A stretch of 64,000 bases of DNA, taken from Ochrobactrum sp. CGA5 (GTDB lineage Bacteria; Pseudomonadota; Alphaproteobacteria; Rhizobiales; Rhizobiaceae). Shown one piece after another: positions 52,575 to 61,683 of this stretch. How positions within the stretch are numbered: position 1 is the stretch's first letter; every line of letters starts with the position of its first letter. The position numbers were made by a program, and so were the translations under genes. The notes below the pieces were generated by a model that saw only the letters and a list, made by a program, of their open reading frames with translations, did no database searches and was not told the DNA's origin. The stretch covers positions 62,001 to 126,000 of the forward strand of contig NZ_VCIG01000005.1 of assembly GCF_006345815.1 (NCBI RefSeq), read 5' to 3'.

Positions 52575-53594
52575 ATGAAACGTCGTAATTTTCTGACCGG
52601 CGCGCTGGTTGCCGCGGCTTTGGGCATTGGTGCCATGGTGTCCACGCCGGTCTATGCTTCGCCGGAAAATCCGGTCATCGGCTTTTCCATAGACGATCTT
52701 CGCGTCGAGCGCTGGGCGCGTGACCGTGACTATTTCATTGAAGCGGCGGAAAAGCTGGGCGCCAAGGTCAATGTGCAGTCGGCTGACGGCAACGAGGAAA
52801 AGCAGGTCAAGCAGGTTGAAAACCTGATTGCACAGGGCGTTGACGCTATCGTCATCGTGCCGATGAACTCCAAGGTTTTCGATGCGGTTGTTGCCGATGC
52901 CAAGGCTTCCGGCATCAAGGTTCTCTCCTATGACCGCCTGATCCTCAATGCCGACATTGACGCCTATATCTCGTTCGACAATGAGCGCGTCGGCTTCATG
53001 CAGGCGGAAGCTGTTTTGAAGGCGAAGCCGGAAGGCAATTACTATCTTCTCGGCGGCTCTCCGACGGATAACAACGCCAAACTCCTGCGCGCCGGTCAGG
53101 AAAAGGCGCTCAAGGAAGCTATCGATTCCGGCAAGGTGAAAGTCATTGGTTCGCAATGGGTTAAGGAATGGAGTCCGACTGAAGCGCTCTCCATCATGGA
53201 GAATGCTCTGACGGCGGCACAGAACAAGATCGATGCGGTTGTCGCTTCAAACGACGGTACCGCCGGCGGCGCAATTCAGGCACTCGCCGCACAGGGGCTG
53301 GCCGGAAAGACTGCCGTTTCCGGACAGGATAGCGATCTCGCAGCCGTCAAGCGCTTGATCGACGGTACGCAGACCGTAACGGTCTACAAGCCGCTGAAAC
53401 TCATTGCTTCGGAAGCTGCCAAGCTGACTGTCCAGTTGGTCAAGGGTGAAAAGCCTGAGTTCAATTCCAAGCTCGACAATGGCGGCAAGCAAGTGGACAC
53501 GCTTCTGCTGACGCCGACTGCGGTGACCAAGGCCAATATCGATATCTACGTTCAGGACGGCTTCTACACCAAGGAGCAAATCTACGGGAAGTAA
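52575..53594 (+). CDS. xylF: D-xylose ABC transporter substrate-binding protein
   Basis: A 339-residue periplasmic xylose-binding protein. The signal peptide carries two arginines (MKRRNFLTGALVAAALG) and resembles a Tat signal, with cleavage after about residue 28 (STPVYA). The mature type I fold has IGFSIDDLRVERWARDRDYF, typical of XylF, and later VVASNDGTAGGAIQAL and VSGQDSDLAAVKRLIDG. It has GGAGGAG upstream of the ATG. It is first in xylFGH and followed by a hairpin. Confidence 0.95.
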   Translation: MKRRNFLTGALVAAALGIGAMVSTPVYASPENPVIGFSIDDLRVERWARDRDYFIEAAEKLGAKVNVQSADGNEEKQVKQVENLIAQGVDAIVIVPMNSKVFDAVVADAKASGIKVLSYDRLILNADIDAYISFDNERVGFMQAEAVLKAKPEGNYYLLGGSPTDNNAKLLRAGQEKALKEAIDSGKVKVIGSQWVKEWSPTEALSIMENALTAAQNKIDAVVASNDGTAGGAIQALAAQGLAGKTAVSGQDSDLAAVKRLIDGTQTVTVYKPLKLIASEAAKLTVQLVKGEKPEFNSKLDNGGKQVDTLLLTPTAVTKANIDIYVQDGFYTKEQIYGK

Positions 53595-53601
53595 GCCATT
53601 T

Positions 53602-53627
53602 CCGGGTATCAACGGAGTTGATCCCGG
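53602..53627. terminator. Hairpin between xylF and xylG
   Basis: Arms CCGGGTATCAAC and GTTGATCCCGG pair with one bulged base around a three-base loop, eight bases after the xylF stop. There is no T-run. It probably stabilises the xylF mRNA so that the binding protein is made in excess of the ATPase and permease. Confidence 0.6.
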
Positions 53628-53798
53628 TGGTCTGGCCCAGTGCGGATAGTGAGGCCGGAAGTCTGGACGTCAATATCCAGCTTCTGGCCGCACAAACTCT
53701 TCGATGCTGTCTTTGACAGTATTGTCCGGAGCGTTTCCACCTGGTGTGGCTTGAAACCGGACGGTTCACTCTGCTGCGTTACTGCAAGGTCATATGCG

Positions 53799-55334
53799 AT
53801 GTCCGAATATCTTCTAGAGATGCGCAATATCGGTAAGGACTTCAACGGCGTGAAAGCGCTTGACGGTATTTACCTGAAAGTGCGCGCGGGCGAGTGTGTC
53901 GGCCTTTGTGGAGAGAACGGTGCCGGCAAATCTACGCTGATGAAAGTGCTTTCCGGCGTTTATCCCCATGGCACTTGGAGCGGGGAAATTTTTTGGGAAG
54001 GCCAAGAACTGAAGGCGGGGGGCATCCGCGACACGGAAGCAGTGGGTATTGTCATCATCCATCAGGAACTCATGATGGTGCCGCACCTGTCGGTTGCCGA
54101 AAACATTTTTCTAGGGTCGGAGCCGACAAGCGGCGGGTTCATAGATTATGACCAGATGAATGCGCGCGCGACGGAACTTCTGGCGCAGCTTAATATCCAT
54201 GACATCAATGTCGCGCTTCCGGTCTATCATTATCCGGGCGGCAAACAACAGTTGATCGAAATTGCAAAAGCAATCAACAAGAATGCGAAGCTGCTCATTC
54301 TGGATGAACCGACCTCGGCGCTGACTGCATCGGAAACGCGCGTTCTTCTCGATCTAATCAAGGACTTCAAGGCGCAGGGCATGGCCTGCGTCTACATCTC
54401 CCACAAGCTGGATGAAGTGGCAGAAGTTTCCGACACGGTGACAGTCATTCGCGACGGGACACATATTGCTACCAAACCGATGGCGGAACTCGACACGCCC
54501 ACCATCATAACCATGATGGTGGGGCGCGAGATGAAAAACCTTTTCCCGCGCGAGCCGCACGACATTGGCGAGGTTATTTTCGAGGCGCAGAACATCAATT
54601 GCTGGGATGTGACCAATCCGGATCGTAAGGTGGTCGACAATGTCTCATTTGCACTTCGGCGTGGGGAAATTCTCGGTATTGCCGGGTTGGTGGGAGCAGG
54701 GCGGACAGAACTGGTTTCCAGTCTGTTCGGTGTCTGGCCCGGAGCACATGATGGGCAGGTCTTTCTGGAAGGTCGTGAGCTAAAGATCCGTACGCCACGC
54801 GATGCGGTTCGACAAGGTATCTGCATGGTGCCGGAGGACCGCAAGAAAGATGGCATTCTGCCCATCATGCCGGTGGGCTTTAATATGACGATCTCAATAC
54901 TGGACCGATTTTCCTTACGCGGGCTGCTAAACAAGGAAGCGGAACTGGCCACGATCCAGCGTGAAATTCTGCGCCTTAAGGTCAAGACTGCAGATCCAAT
55001 GCTGGAAATCGCGTCCCTGTCCGGTGGTAACCAGCAAAAGGCAGTGCTGTCGAAGATGATGCTGCCAGACCCCAAGGTGCTCATCCTGGATGAACCGACA
55101 CGGGGCGTTGATGTTGGCGCGAAATACGAAATCTACAAACTGATCTTCGCGCTCGCGAAACAGGGCGTCGCGGTGCTGATGGTCTCCTCCGAAATGCCGG
55201 AAGTTCTCGGTATCAGCGACCGTGTTCTTGTGATCGGCGAGGGTAAGCTGCGTGGCGATTTCCCCAATGAAAATCTCACCCAGGAGAAGGTGCTTGCTGC
55301 TGCGATCGGCAAACCGATTGTCAACGCGGCCTGA
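53799..55334 (+). CDS. xylG: D-xylose ABC transporter ATP-binding protein
   Basis: A 511-residue double ABC ATPase. Half one has GENGAGKST, the signature-region [10 protein letters not shown] and [11 protein letters not shown]; half two has the degenerate [21 protein letters not shown] and [15 protein letters not shown]. The insertion [15 protein letters not shown], with the glycine-tryptophan pattern, is typical for XylG. The frame is open from 53640, but the ATG at 53799 directly precedes the first conserved strand. It powers xylose import with XylF and XylH. Confidence 0.94.
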   Translation: MSEYLLEMRNIGKDFNGVKALDGIYLKVRAGECVGLCGENGAGKSTLMKVLSGVYPHGTWSGEIFWEGQELKAGGIRDTEAVGIVIIHQELMMVPHLSVAENIFLGSEPTSGGFIDYDQMNARATELLAQLNIHDINVALPVYHYPGGKQQLIEIAKAINKNAKLLILDEPTSALTASETRVLLDLIKDFKAQGMACVYISHKLDEVAEVSDTVTVIRDGTHIATKPMAELDTPTIITMMVGREMKNLFPREPHDIGEVIFEAQNINCWDVTNPDRKVVDNVSFALRRGEILGIAGLVGAGRTELVSSLFGVWPGAHDGQVFLEGRELKIRTPRDAVRQGICMVPEDRKKDGILPIMPVGFNMTISILDRFSLRGLLNKEAELATIQREILRLKVKTADPMLEIASLSGGNQQKAVLSKMMLPDPKVLILDEPTRGVDVGAKYEIYKLIFALAKQGVAVLMVSSEMPEVLGISDRVLVIGEGKLRGDFPNENLTQEKVLAAAIGKPIVNAA

Positions 55335-55419
55335 TCCTTGAATGACTTTTTTCTCGCATTTCCTTAGCAAAGCCACTTCACATCCTTGCTGGAAATGCTC
55401 AATTTGACCGGTGCATGAC

Positions 55420-56589
55420 ATGACATTGACGGGCAAAAGCCTTCGGAAGTTTCTGGCGGATTATAAGATTGTTGCGCTGCTGATTGTGGTTGCGCTCATC
55501 TGGACATTGTTTGCGATCCTCACCTACGATCCCGAGATGGGACGCTCGCAGTTCCTGACTGCACGCAACTTCTCCAATTTGCTACGCCAGATGGCTATCA
55601 CGGGAATGCTTGCATCCGCGATGGTTTTCGTCATTGTTGCCGGTGAAATTGACCTTTCGGTTGGCGCACTGTTGGGGCTTTTGGGCGGAATTGCTGCTGT
55701 TCTAGACGTCATTTACGGATGGCCGCTATGGGCAACCATCAGCACAGTGCTGGTTCTTGGTGTGGCGCTTGGCGCCTTTAACGGCTGGCTGACTGCCTAT
55801 CTCGGTATACCGTCGTTTATCGTCACGCTTGGCGGGCAGCTTGTGTTTCGCGGCATTGTGCTTGGCATTATGGGCGGTGTCACGATCGCGCCGATCTCAC
55901 CAGAATTCAAGTATATCGGGCAGGGTTATCTGCCGGGCTGGCTAGGCAATCTCTGCGCGATGGCTTTGTTCGGCGTGCTTATTTTGATGGCCCTGCGTAC
56001 ACGGGCCAGCAAGCGCAGGCATAATCTCCAGACGCTTTCTTCCGGTTTGGAGATTGCTAGGCTTCTTGGGATCGGTATCCTGATCCTCAGCTTCATTCTG
56101 ATACTCAACAGCTATCAGGGTGTGCCGGTGCCGGTCCTGATCCTGCTGGTGATCCTCGGCATTTTCACAGTGATCGCTAAACAGACCGTGTTCGGTCGTC
56201 ACATCTATGCGGTCGGCTCCAACACAGAAGCAACCCGCTTTTCCGGTGTGAATGTCAATTTCGTCAAGATGGCGGTCTTCGCGCTGATGGGTTTGATGGC
56301 TGCAGTGGCTGGACTGACCACAACCTCGCGTCTCGCGGCAGGTACACCATCGGCGGGCATGGGCGGTGAGTTGGATGCCATTGCATCGTGCTTCATCGGT
56401 GGCACTTCGATGCGCGGCGGTGTTGGCTCGGTGCTTGGTGCACTGGTCGGCGCGCTCATCATGTCGAGCCTCGACAATGGTATGTCTATGCTCGGTGTTG
56501 ATACATTCTGGCAGCAGATTATCAAGGGTAGCATTCTTGTTCTGGCTGTCTATCTCGACATCGTATCTTCTGGCGGGCGGCGTGGATAA
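55420..56589 (+). CDS. xylH: D-xylose ABC transporter permease
   Basis: A 389-residue permease of the BPD_transp_2 family with about ten to eleven hydrophobic segments. It has EIDLSVGALLGLLGG, IPSFIVTLGGQLVFRGI and GGTSMRGGVGSVLGALVGA. Members of the XylH group are longer than RbsC because of extra helices in the middle (about residues 180-240), as here. A GTG at 55411 is an alternative start three codons upstream. It is the last gene of xylFGH. Confidence 0.94.
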   Translation: MTLTGKSLRKFLADYKIVALLIVVALIWTLFAILTYDPEMGRSQFLTARNFSNLLRQMAITGMLASAMVFVIVAGEIDLSVGALLGLLGGIAAVLDVIYGWPLWATISTVLVLGVALGAFNGWLTAYLGIPSFIVTLGGQLVFRGIVLGIMGGVTIAPISPEFKYIGQGYLPGWLGNLCAMALFGVLILMALRTRASKRRHNLQTLSSGLEIARLLGIGILILSFILILNSYQGVPVPVLILLVILGIFTVIAKQTVFGRHIYAVGSNTEATRFSGVNVNFVKMAVFALMGLMAAVAGLTTTSRLAAGTPSAGMGGELDAIASCFIGGTSMRGGVGSVLGALVGALIMSSLDNGMSMLGVDTFWQQIIKGSILVLAVYLDIVSSGGRRG

Positions 56590-56863
56590 GAGCAGACTTA
56601 GAGCCCTGGTCAATCAGAGTCCACTATGCAGACCAATGCTGACCACAGCGGATGCCAGCCGACCTAATCCACTCAACGGAGAGGCCATTGTTCCCGTTGA
56701 CTTGAAGAAAAAGGAACGATTTTTCCATTTCGACGCTCGGATACGTATTTGCTTTCCTGTTCGAATCCGGCAAGGGCAGGATACTGTCTCACTTCTGTGA
56801 GAAGTGTCTTTAGCTTCAACAGGCTCCCGCTGAAGCTTTCCTATCATCGGCCTGATCGACAGA
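56590..56863. other. Intergenic region with two small hairpins
   Basis: No convincing gene is seen in these 274 bases. A hairpin CACTTCT-GTG-AGAAGTG followed by TCTTTA at 56791-56813 may be the terminator of the xyl operon, though it lies about 200 bases downstream of xylH. A second inverted repeat AGCTTCA/TGAAGCT spans 56813-56838, just before the HPP gene, and could affect its translation. Confidence 0.45.
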
Positions 56864-57985
56864 ATGACCCAGAGAAATTCTAAGCAACACCAGTCGCGGG
56901 CGTTCCGGCTGTTCAAGCCGGTTCTTGCCGGTGCAACTCTGCGAGAACGTTTGATTGGCTGCATTGGTGCCCTTATCGGTATTGCGCTGACCGGTTTTAT
57001 ATCGAGCATTCTGATGGGAAATGGTCCGCATCTACCGTTGATCGTTGCACCGATTGGTGCTTCTGCCGTTCTGCTTTTCGCAGTTCCAACAAGCCCGTTG
57101 GCCCAACCGTGGTCGATCATCGGGGGCAATACTATTTCAGCTTTCGTAGGATTGGCCGTTACCCAGTTGGTCGATGACCCGGCTTTGGCAATTGGCCTCG
57201 GCGTGGCGCTCGCCATCGCGGCTATGTCGGTTACCCGCAGCCTCCATCCGCCCGGTGGCGCAGCGGCGCTGACTGCGGTACTGGGTGGTCCGGCGGTTGC
57301 CAAGTGGGGTTTGCTGTTTCCGCTCGTGCCGGTTGCATTGAATTCCTGCCTTCTCGTCGGCCTTGGTGTCCTGTTTCACAAACTGTCGCGCCGGAAATAT
57401 CCGCATGTGGCGGCTGCTGCTCCAGTAAACAGACATAGCACTGAAGACTTGCCGCCTTCGGTCCGAATGGGTATCCGCGAGCAAGATATAGATCGCGCGT
57501 TGCTTGCACTGGATGAAAGCTTCGATATTGATCGCAACGATCTCGGACGCCTGCTGCGGCAGGTGGAGCTTGAAGTTTCCATTCGTTCCCACGGCGACTT
57601 AACTTGCGCCGACATTATGTCTCGCGATGTTGTGAGCATTGATGAAAATGCAACGGCAAGTCAGGCGCGCGAGCTGATCCTTCGACACAACCTCATGACA
57701 TTGCCGGTTCGCGGTCTTGATGGGAGCCTCAAGGGCGTGGTGGGTTTACGAGAATTGATGCATCCGGGCGACGATTTCAGAAACTATATTGCAGAGGCTC
57801 CAACCGCTTCGCAGGCTGATCCGGTGATGAGCCTCTTGTCCAAGCTGACCGATGGATTGGTGCATGCTGTCGTGGTCGTTGATGAAATGAACCGCATCAT
57901 CGGGTTGGTGTCGCAAAGCGATCTACTGAGCGCGCTCGCGCGTTCACTCCCCCAAGAAAAGTTGGCGCCTCTGAAAGCAGCATAG
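56864..57985 (+). CDS. HPP family membrane protein with CBS domains
   Basis: A 373-residue protein. The HPP domain, with about four hydrophobic helices, covers residues about 25-175 and includes the namesake SLHPPGGAAALTAV. Two CBS domains follow at about residues 245-365 (TCADIMSRDVVSIDENATASQ, then VMSLLSKLTDGLVHAVVVVDE). HPP proteins have been linked to nitrite transport in chloroplasts and cyanobacteria; the CBS pair probably senses an adenine nucleotide. It is a single gene, and its role here is unknown. Confidence 0.88.
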   Translation: MTQRNSKQHQSRAFRLFKPVLAGATLRERLIGCIGALIGIALTGFISSILMGNGPHLPLIVAPIGASAVLLFAVPTSPLAQPWSIIGGNTISAFVGLAVTQLVDDPALAIGLGVALAIAAMSVTRSLHPPGGAAALTAVLGGPAVAKWGLLFPLVPVALNSCLLVGLGVLFHKLSRRKYPHVAAAAPVNRHSTEDLPPSVRMGIREQDIDRALLALDESFDIDRNDLGRLLRQVELEVSIRSHGDLTCADIMSRDVVSIDENATASQARELILRHNLMTLPVRGLDGSLKGVVGLRELMHPGDDFRNYIAEAPTASQADPVMSLLSKLTDGLVHAVVVVDEMNRIIGLVSQSDLLSALARSLPQEKLAPLKAA

Positions 57986-58068
57986 ACAGTCGGGCTAGAG
58001 CTTCTCTATTGAATTGAAATGGTTTTCCGGGCAGGGTTTCCTGACCCGGAAATCTGCGGCAGGTGATT

Positions 58069-59136
58069 ATGTCCGTCCAGCGCGTGAGCTTCTATATTCT
58101 ACTGGCACTGGTCACCATTGCCTTTGCGTGGCTGCTGCTGCCGTATTATTCGGCGGTTCTCTGGGGCGTCATCCTCGTCGTGGTCTTCTCGCCGGTACAG
58201 CAACGGCTTGAGCGTCTGCTCGGCGGCAGGAAGAACATTGCCGCTCTGCTTTCGGTGCTCATGTGTATCTGTCTGGTCATCATTCCCATGCTCGCCATTT
58301 TCGGCTCGCTGGTACAGGAGGGAAATTCTCTCTATCAACGCCTGAGCAGTCGCGAGTTTGATTTGAACAGTTATATCTCGCGCATTCTCGGCGCTCTGCC
58401 TGACTCGCTGGAGGAGTGGCTGACCCGGTTCGAGCTGGGTGATTTCGCAGAATGGCGTGCACGCATATCGTCTGCGATCATGCAGGGCAGTCAGCTTTTT
58501 GCCGGAAAACTGGTCAGTTTCGGCCAGAATACGCTGCAATTCTTCATCGGCTTCGGCATCATGCTTTATCTACTGTTCTTCCTTTTCCGTGATGGTGCTG
58601 ACCTTGGAAGGAAGATCAGGCAGGCCATTCCGCTCGACGATGATTATACGCGCCAGTTTCTGGAAAAATTCATCGCTGTCATCCGGGCAACCGTGAAGGG
58701 CAATATCATCATTGCCGTCATTCAGGGCACGATTGGCGGCGTGACGTTCTGGCTTCTTGGTGTCGAAGCGGCATTGCTCTGGGGCGTGTTGATGACGTTT
58801 CTCTCCATGCTTCCCGCAGTCGGCGCTGCGCTTGTCTGGGGGCCGGCAGCGGCTTGGTTCTTCGCAAGCGGCGATTGGATAAATGGCGGAATTCTGGTGT
58901 TCGTCGGTGTATTCGTGATTGGGCTGATCGATAACCTGCTGCGCCCGCCTCTGGTCGGGAAAGGCACCCGTATGCCTGATTACGTTGTGCTGATTTCCAC
59001 GGTTGGAGGCATCTCACTGATCGGGATCAACGGATTTGTCGTCGGTCCACTCATTGCCGCGATGTTTATCGCCGCATGGTCACTTCTGGCAGAGGAACAG
59101 AAGGGCAATAGTCCCGCTCAACTGCCACAAGATTAA
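58069..59136 (+). CDS. AI-2E family (PerM-like) transporter
   Basis: A 355-residue membrane protein of the AI-2E/UPF0118 family with seven to eight hydrophobic helices and a cytoplasmic-type loop (about 90-140). Conserved features are VLWGVILVVVFSPVQQRL early and GTIGGVTFWLLGVEAALLWGV, then DNLLRPPLVGKGTRMPDYVVLIS late. Members export small molecules or act in ion antiport; the AI-2 role is not general. GTG at 58063 is an alternative start two codons upstream. It is convergent with the pyruvyltransferase at 59141, five bases away. Confidence 0.88.
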   Translation: MSVQRVSFYILLALVTIAFAWLLLPYYSAVLWGVILVVVFSPVQQRLERLLGGRKNIAALLSVLMCICLVIIPMLAIFGSLVQEGNSLYQRLSSREFDLNSYISRILGALPDSLEEWLTRFELGDFAEWRARISSAIMQGSQLFAGKLVSFGQNTLQFFIGFGIMLYLLFFLFRDGADLGRKIRQAIPLDDDYTRQFLEKFIAVIRATVKGNIIIAVIQGTIGGVTFWLLGVEAALLWGVLMTFLSMLPAVGAALVWGPAAAWFFASGDWINGGILVFVGVFVIGLIDNLLRPPLVGKGTRMPDYVVLISTVGGISLIGINGFVVGPLIAAMFIAAWSLLAEEQKGNSPAQLPQD

Positions 59137-59140
59137 ATCT

Positions 59141-60322
59141 TCAAGCGACTTTCAGTTCGGCGATGGGAAGACCGGTTTCGGTCATCTTGTTGTCGACGCC
59201 ATTTTCATCGAGAAACTGCTTCATCTCGGCATAGGTCTCGAACCATGCCCGATTATATTTGTCGAACAGCGATTGGTCCCAATAGTCCTCCAGTTGGAAA
59301 GGCCTCTCGCTGAAGACGTCATAGCTCGGTATCTTGTAGGTCTCGGCAAATTCGGCCGTACGACTGTCATAGGTAAAATAGATAGACGGTACGCCATTGG
59401 CCAGTGCCATCAAATTACCATGCAAGCGATAGCCGAGAACCAGTTGCTGACTACGCACCAGTTCTTCGTAATCGGCAACGACATCCGAATAGAACATACG
59501 ATGGCGGTAGAGGTTTTCTATTGTTTCATCGAAATACCAGTCGGCGGTCCACCGGTGGTTCTTGAGGGCAGTAACAGCCTCTTCCTTCTGCTCCGCTGTA
59601 CCCAAAACCATCTTCTTTTCTTCGATCTCGCCCTGCGCCATCAATGTCACATCGAAGCGTTCGGCCATTGATTTTATGAGGTCGCGGTGGCGGGTCAGAT
59701 ATTGTTCGATATCCTGCGCATAGGCCGGCGAAACTTCGCGGCGAACTGTAACGCCGACGTGGTCAACGTTTTCGAGTGGTGGCAATTTGATACGCAAATG
59801 CTGGTTGTTGCGGCGAAATGCGGTCGGGCATCCAACAATGCGCACGTTGCGGATGCCGATGTCGTTGAGCACTTGGGCGGTGTAAGCGCCGCGGACACCG
59901 ATGGAGGTCGTCGAATCTGCAATGATGCGCAAGACCGCCTTGGTCTCTTCAGAAAGCTGTATTTCTCCTCTGACCGGCGCCTGTGCTCCAACCCCGAATG
60001 CAATGACCGGTAGTTTCAGCCGTTGCAATACTGGGATTGTGTCACGCCAGTTCATATCCTTGTTGATATAGTTTGAGCCACGCAGGATCACATAATCATA
60101 TTCTTCACGGAGTTGATCGATCTTCTCAGGCGAGAAATTCGTGATCGGAAGTTCGGAAGCCTTCTCGTAATTCATAAGCTTCAACGATGACTCGAACACG
60201 AAAGCGTCGCCAATATTGTGATAGTGATTAATGCTGCCCTGAACGTCGGTGTGACGATACCAGCGGACATTGTCGTGATCGTACACTTCTCCCGCAGGGA
60301 TCATAACGAGGGCGCGTGCCAT
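59141..60322 (-). CDS. Polysaccharide pyruvyltransferase family protein
   Basis: A 393-residue member of the PS_pyruv_trans family, distinct from the protein at 26.3 kb. It has NHYHNIGDAFVFESSLKLM, YVILRGSNYINKDMNW, VIAFGVGAQAPVRGEI and the C-terminal LVLGYRLHGNLMALANGVPSIYF motif with the catalytic-region histidine. It probably adds a pyruvate ketal to a sugar of a second polysaccharide. It is the last gene of the minus-strand group that comes in from the right edge, 38 bases after the GT4 gene. Confidence 0.87.
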   Translation of the reverse strand: MARALVMIPAGEVYDHDNVRWYRHTDVQGSINHYHNIGDAFVFESSLKLMNYEKASELPITNFSPEKIDQLREEYDYVILRGSNYINKDMNWRDTIPVLQRLKLPVIAFGVGAQAPVRGEIQLSEETKAVLRIIADSTTSIGVRGAYTAQVLNDIGIRNVRIVGCPTAFRRNNQHLRIKLPPLENVDHVGVTVRREVSPAYAQDIEQYLTRHRDLIKSMAERFDVTLMAQGEIEEKKMVLGTAEQKEEAVTALKNHRWTADWYFDETIENLYRHRMFYSDVVADYEELVRSQQLVLGYRLHGNLMALANGVPSIYFTYDSRTAEFAETYKIPSYDVFSERPFQLEDYWDQSLFDKYNRAWFETYAEMKQFLDENGVDNKMTETGLPIAELKVA

Positions 60323-60360
60323 ACGGTCTTCCTTCTTTTGAATATACAGGTAAGCCAGGC

Positions 60361-61683
60361 TCAGCTTGCCTGAGAAATGGCAGATTGCGTAACCGCCAGC
60401 TTCTGTCTTCGGGGTTTTGACTCGCGCAGCCGCTTATAGAGATCGAGATGCTCCTTCGCGCAGTCGACATAGTGGACTGGGTTGCGGATGGAATGATGCA
60501 ATCTGTCCCATATGCTCGGTTCGCTGAGCACTTCTGTAAAGCGGTCGGCCAGATCCTCGGCACTGCGAACACGGAAATGCAGACCGTCTTCGCCATCACG
60601 TATCTTCTCGGCCATGCCGCCAATATTTGAGCAGATGACCGGACGGCGATGATGCAATGCCTCCTGAATGACGATAGGAGAGTTTTCCCACCAGATCGAC
60701 GGCATGACGACCCAGTCGACCGACTGCATGAGGCGGGACATTTCAGCATTCTGATACGCGCCATAGAAACGTACGCGCGGGCCGGCTTCTTCAATCAGTT
60801 TCTGCATGCGCTCCTGAAAGGAGGGCGGTTGCTTTTCGAGGTTGCCGCCGAAGATCATCAGGCGGGAATCTTCTCCCCAGACCTGCTCCGGTACGCGGGA
60901 CACCGCATCGAGCAGAACATCGATGCCCTTGAACGGGTTGATCTGGCCGAAAAAGGCAAAGCGGTTACGACGCGAGTTCGGGCCGGTCAACTCACGTGGA
61001 GGTGTAACATCGCGAATGGCGATGCCGTTCTCTATAACTGCCATCTTTTCTGCATTGAGGCCCCATTCGAGATAGCGGCTGGCAAGGAACTCGCTCGGCG
61101 ACACGAATGCGTCGGCCAGTTCCAGCATGCCGCGCACAAAGCGCTCGCGCTTGAGAAAACGCGCTGGTGGTATTTGCGGAAAACAGGCATGGCAATCAAT
61201 GGGGGACGCCTCGTTGCAGAGCTTCGACGTGCCGGCTTTGACCATCTGCCCATCATTGTTGCAGATGGACAGGAATTCATGAAACGTCACCAGGATGATG
61301 CGGTCTGGCAGTGCCTCGCGAAGGGCATAGAGCGTTTCAAGCCCGAGGCCGAGAACATGATGGAAGTGCACGATGTCCGGGTCGAAGTCGCGGACAAAGC
61401 GCAGCAGATCACGGCGGATTTCGTCGGTGTTTTTATTTGACAGATAGAAATGATCGTATTCGTCGGCATGGAACAGGATTTCGTCGCTGGCGCGCCGCAT
61501 GCTCATGAGCGCCGTTGTGCCATGCCGGGGGATCGGGTGGGCGGCTCGCGCCAGATAGACTGACTGTACATCGGGAATGCTGTTCAAACCCTTATGCAGA
61601 TTGTAGGAAGCGATTTCACCGCCGCCCAACGAAATCGAAGGGTGAGCGTGCGAGATGACGAGAACACGGAGCTTGTCGCTCAT
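60361..61683 (-). CDS. GT4 glycosyltransferase
   Basis: A 440-residue GT-B protein. It begins KLRVLVISHAHPSISLGGGE, with donor-site FAFFGQINPFKGIDVLLDA and the EX7E motif WWENSPIVIQEALHHRRPVI. A four-cysteine stretch in the N-terminal half (SICNNDG, KLCNEASPIDCHACFP) is seen in a group of GT4 enzymes and may bind metal or stabilise the fold. The ATG at 61683 overlaps the preceding stop (ATGA) and has GGAGGA upstream, while an open frame extending to 61965 overlaps the upstream gene and is rejected. Confidence 0.88.
   Translation of the reverse strand: MSDKLRVLVISHAHPSISLGGGEIASYNLHKGLNSIPDVQSVYLARAAHPIPRHGTTALMSMRRASDEILFHADEYDHFYLSNKNTDEIRRDLLRFVRDFDPDIVHFHHVLGLGLETLYALREALPDRIILVTFHEFLSICNNDGQMVKAGTSKLCNEASPIDCHACFPQIPPARFLKRERFVRGMLELADAFVSPSEFLASRYLEWGLNAEKMAVIENGIAIRDVTPPRELTGPNSRRNRFAFFGQINPFKGIDVLLDAVSRVPEQVWGEDSRLMIFGGNLEKQPPSFQERMQKLIEEAGPRVRFYGAYQNAEMSRLMQSVDWVVMPSIWWENSPIVIQEALHHRRPVICSNIGGMAEKIRDGEDGLHFRVRSAEDLADRFTEVLSEPSIWDRLHHSIRNPVHYVDCAKEHLDLYKRLRESKPRRQKLAVTQSAISQAS

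Noticed and set aside
56366-56800. A 144-codon plus-strand frame across the end of xylH and the gap after it.
   Set aside because: Most of it overlaps xylH in another frame and the rest has no conserved pattern.
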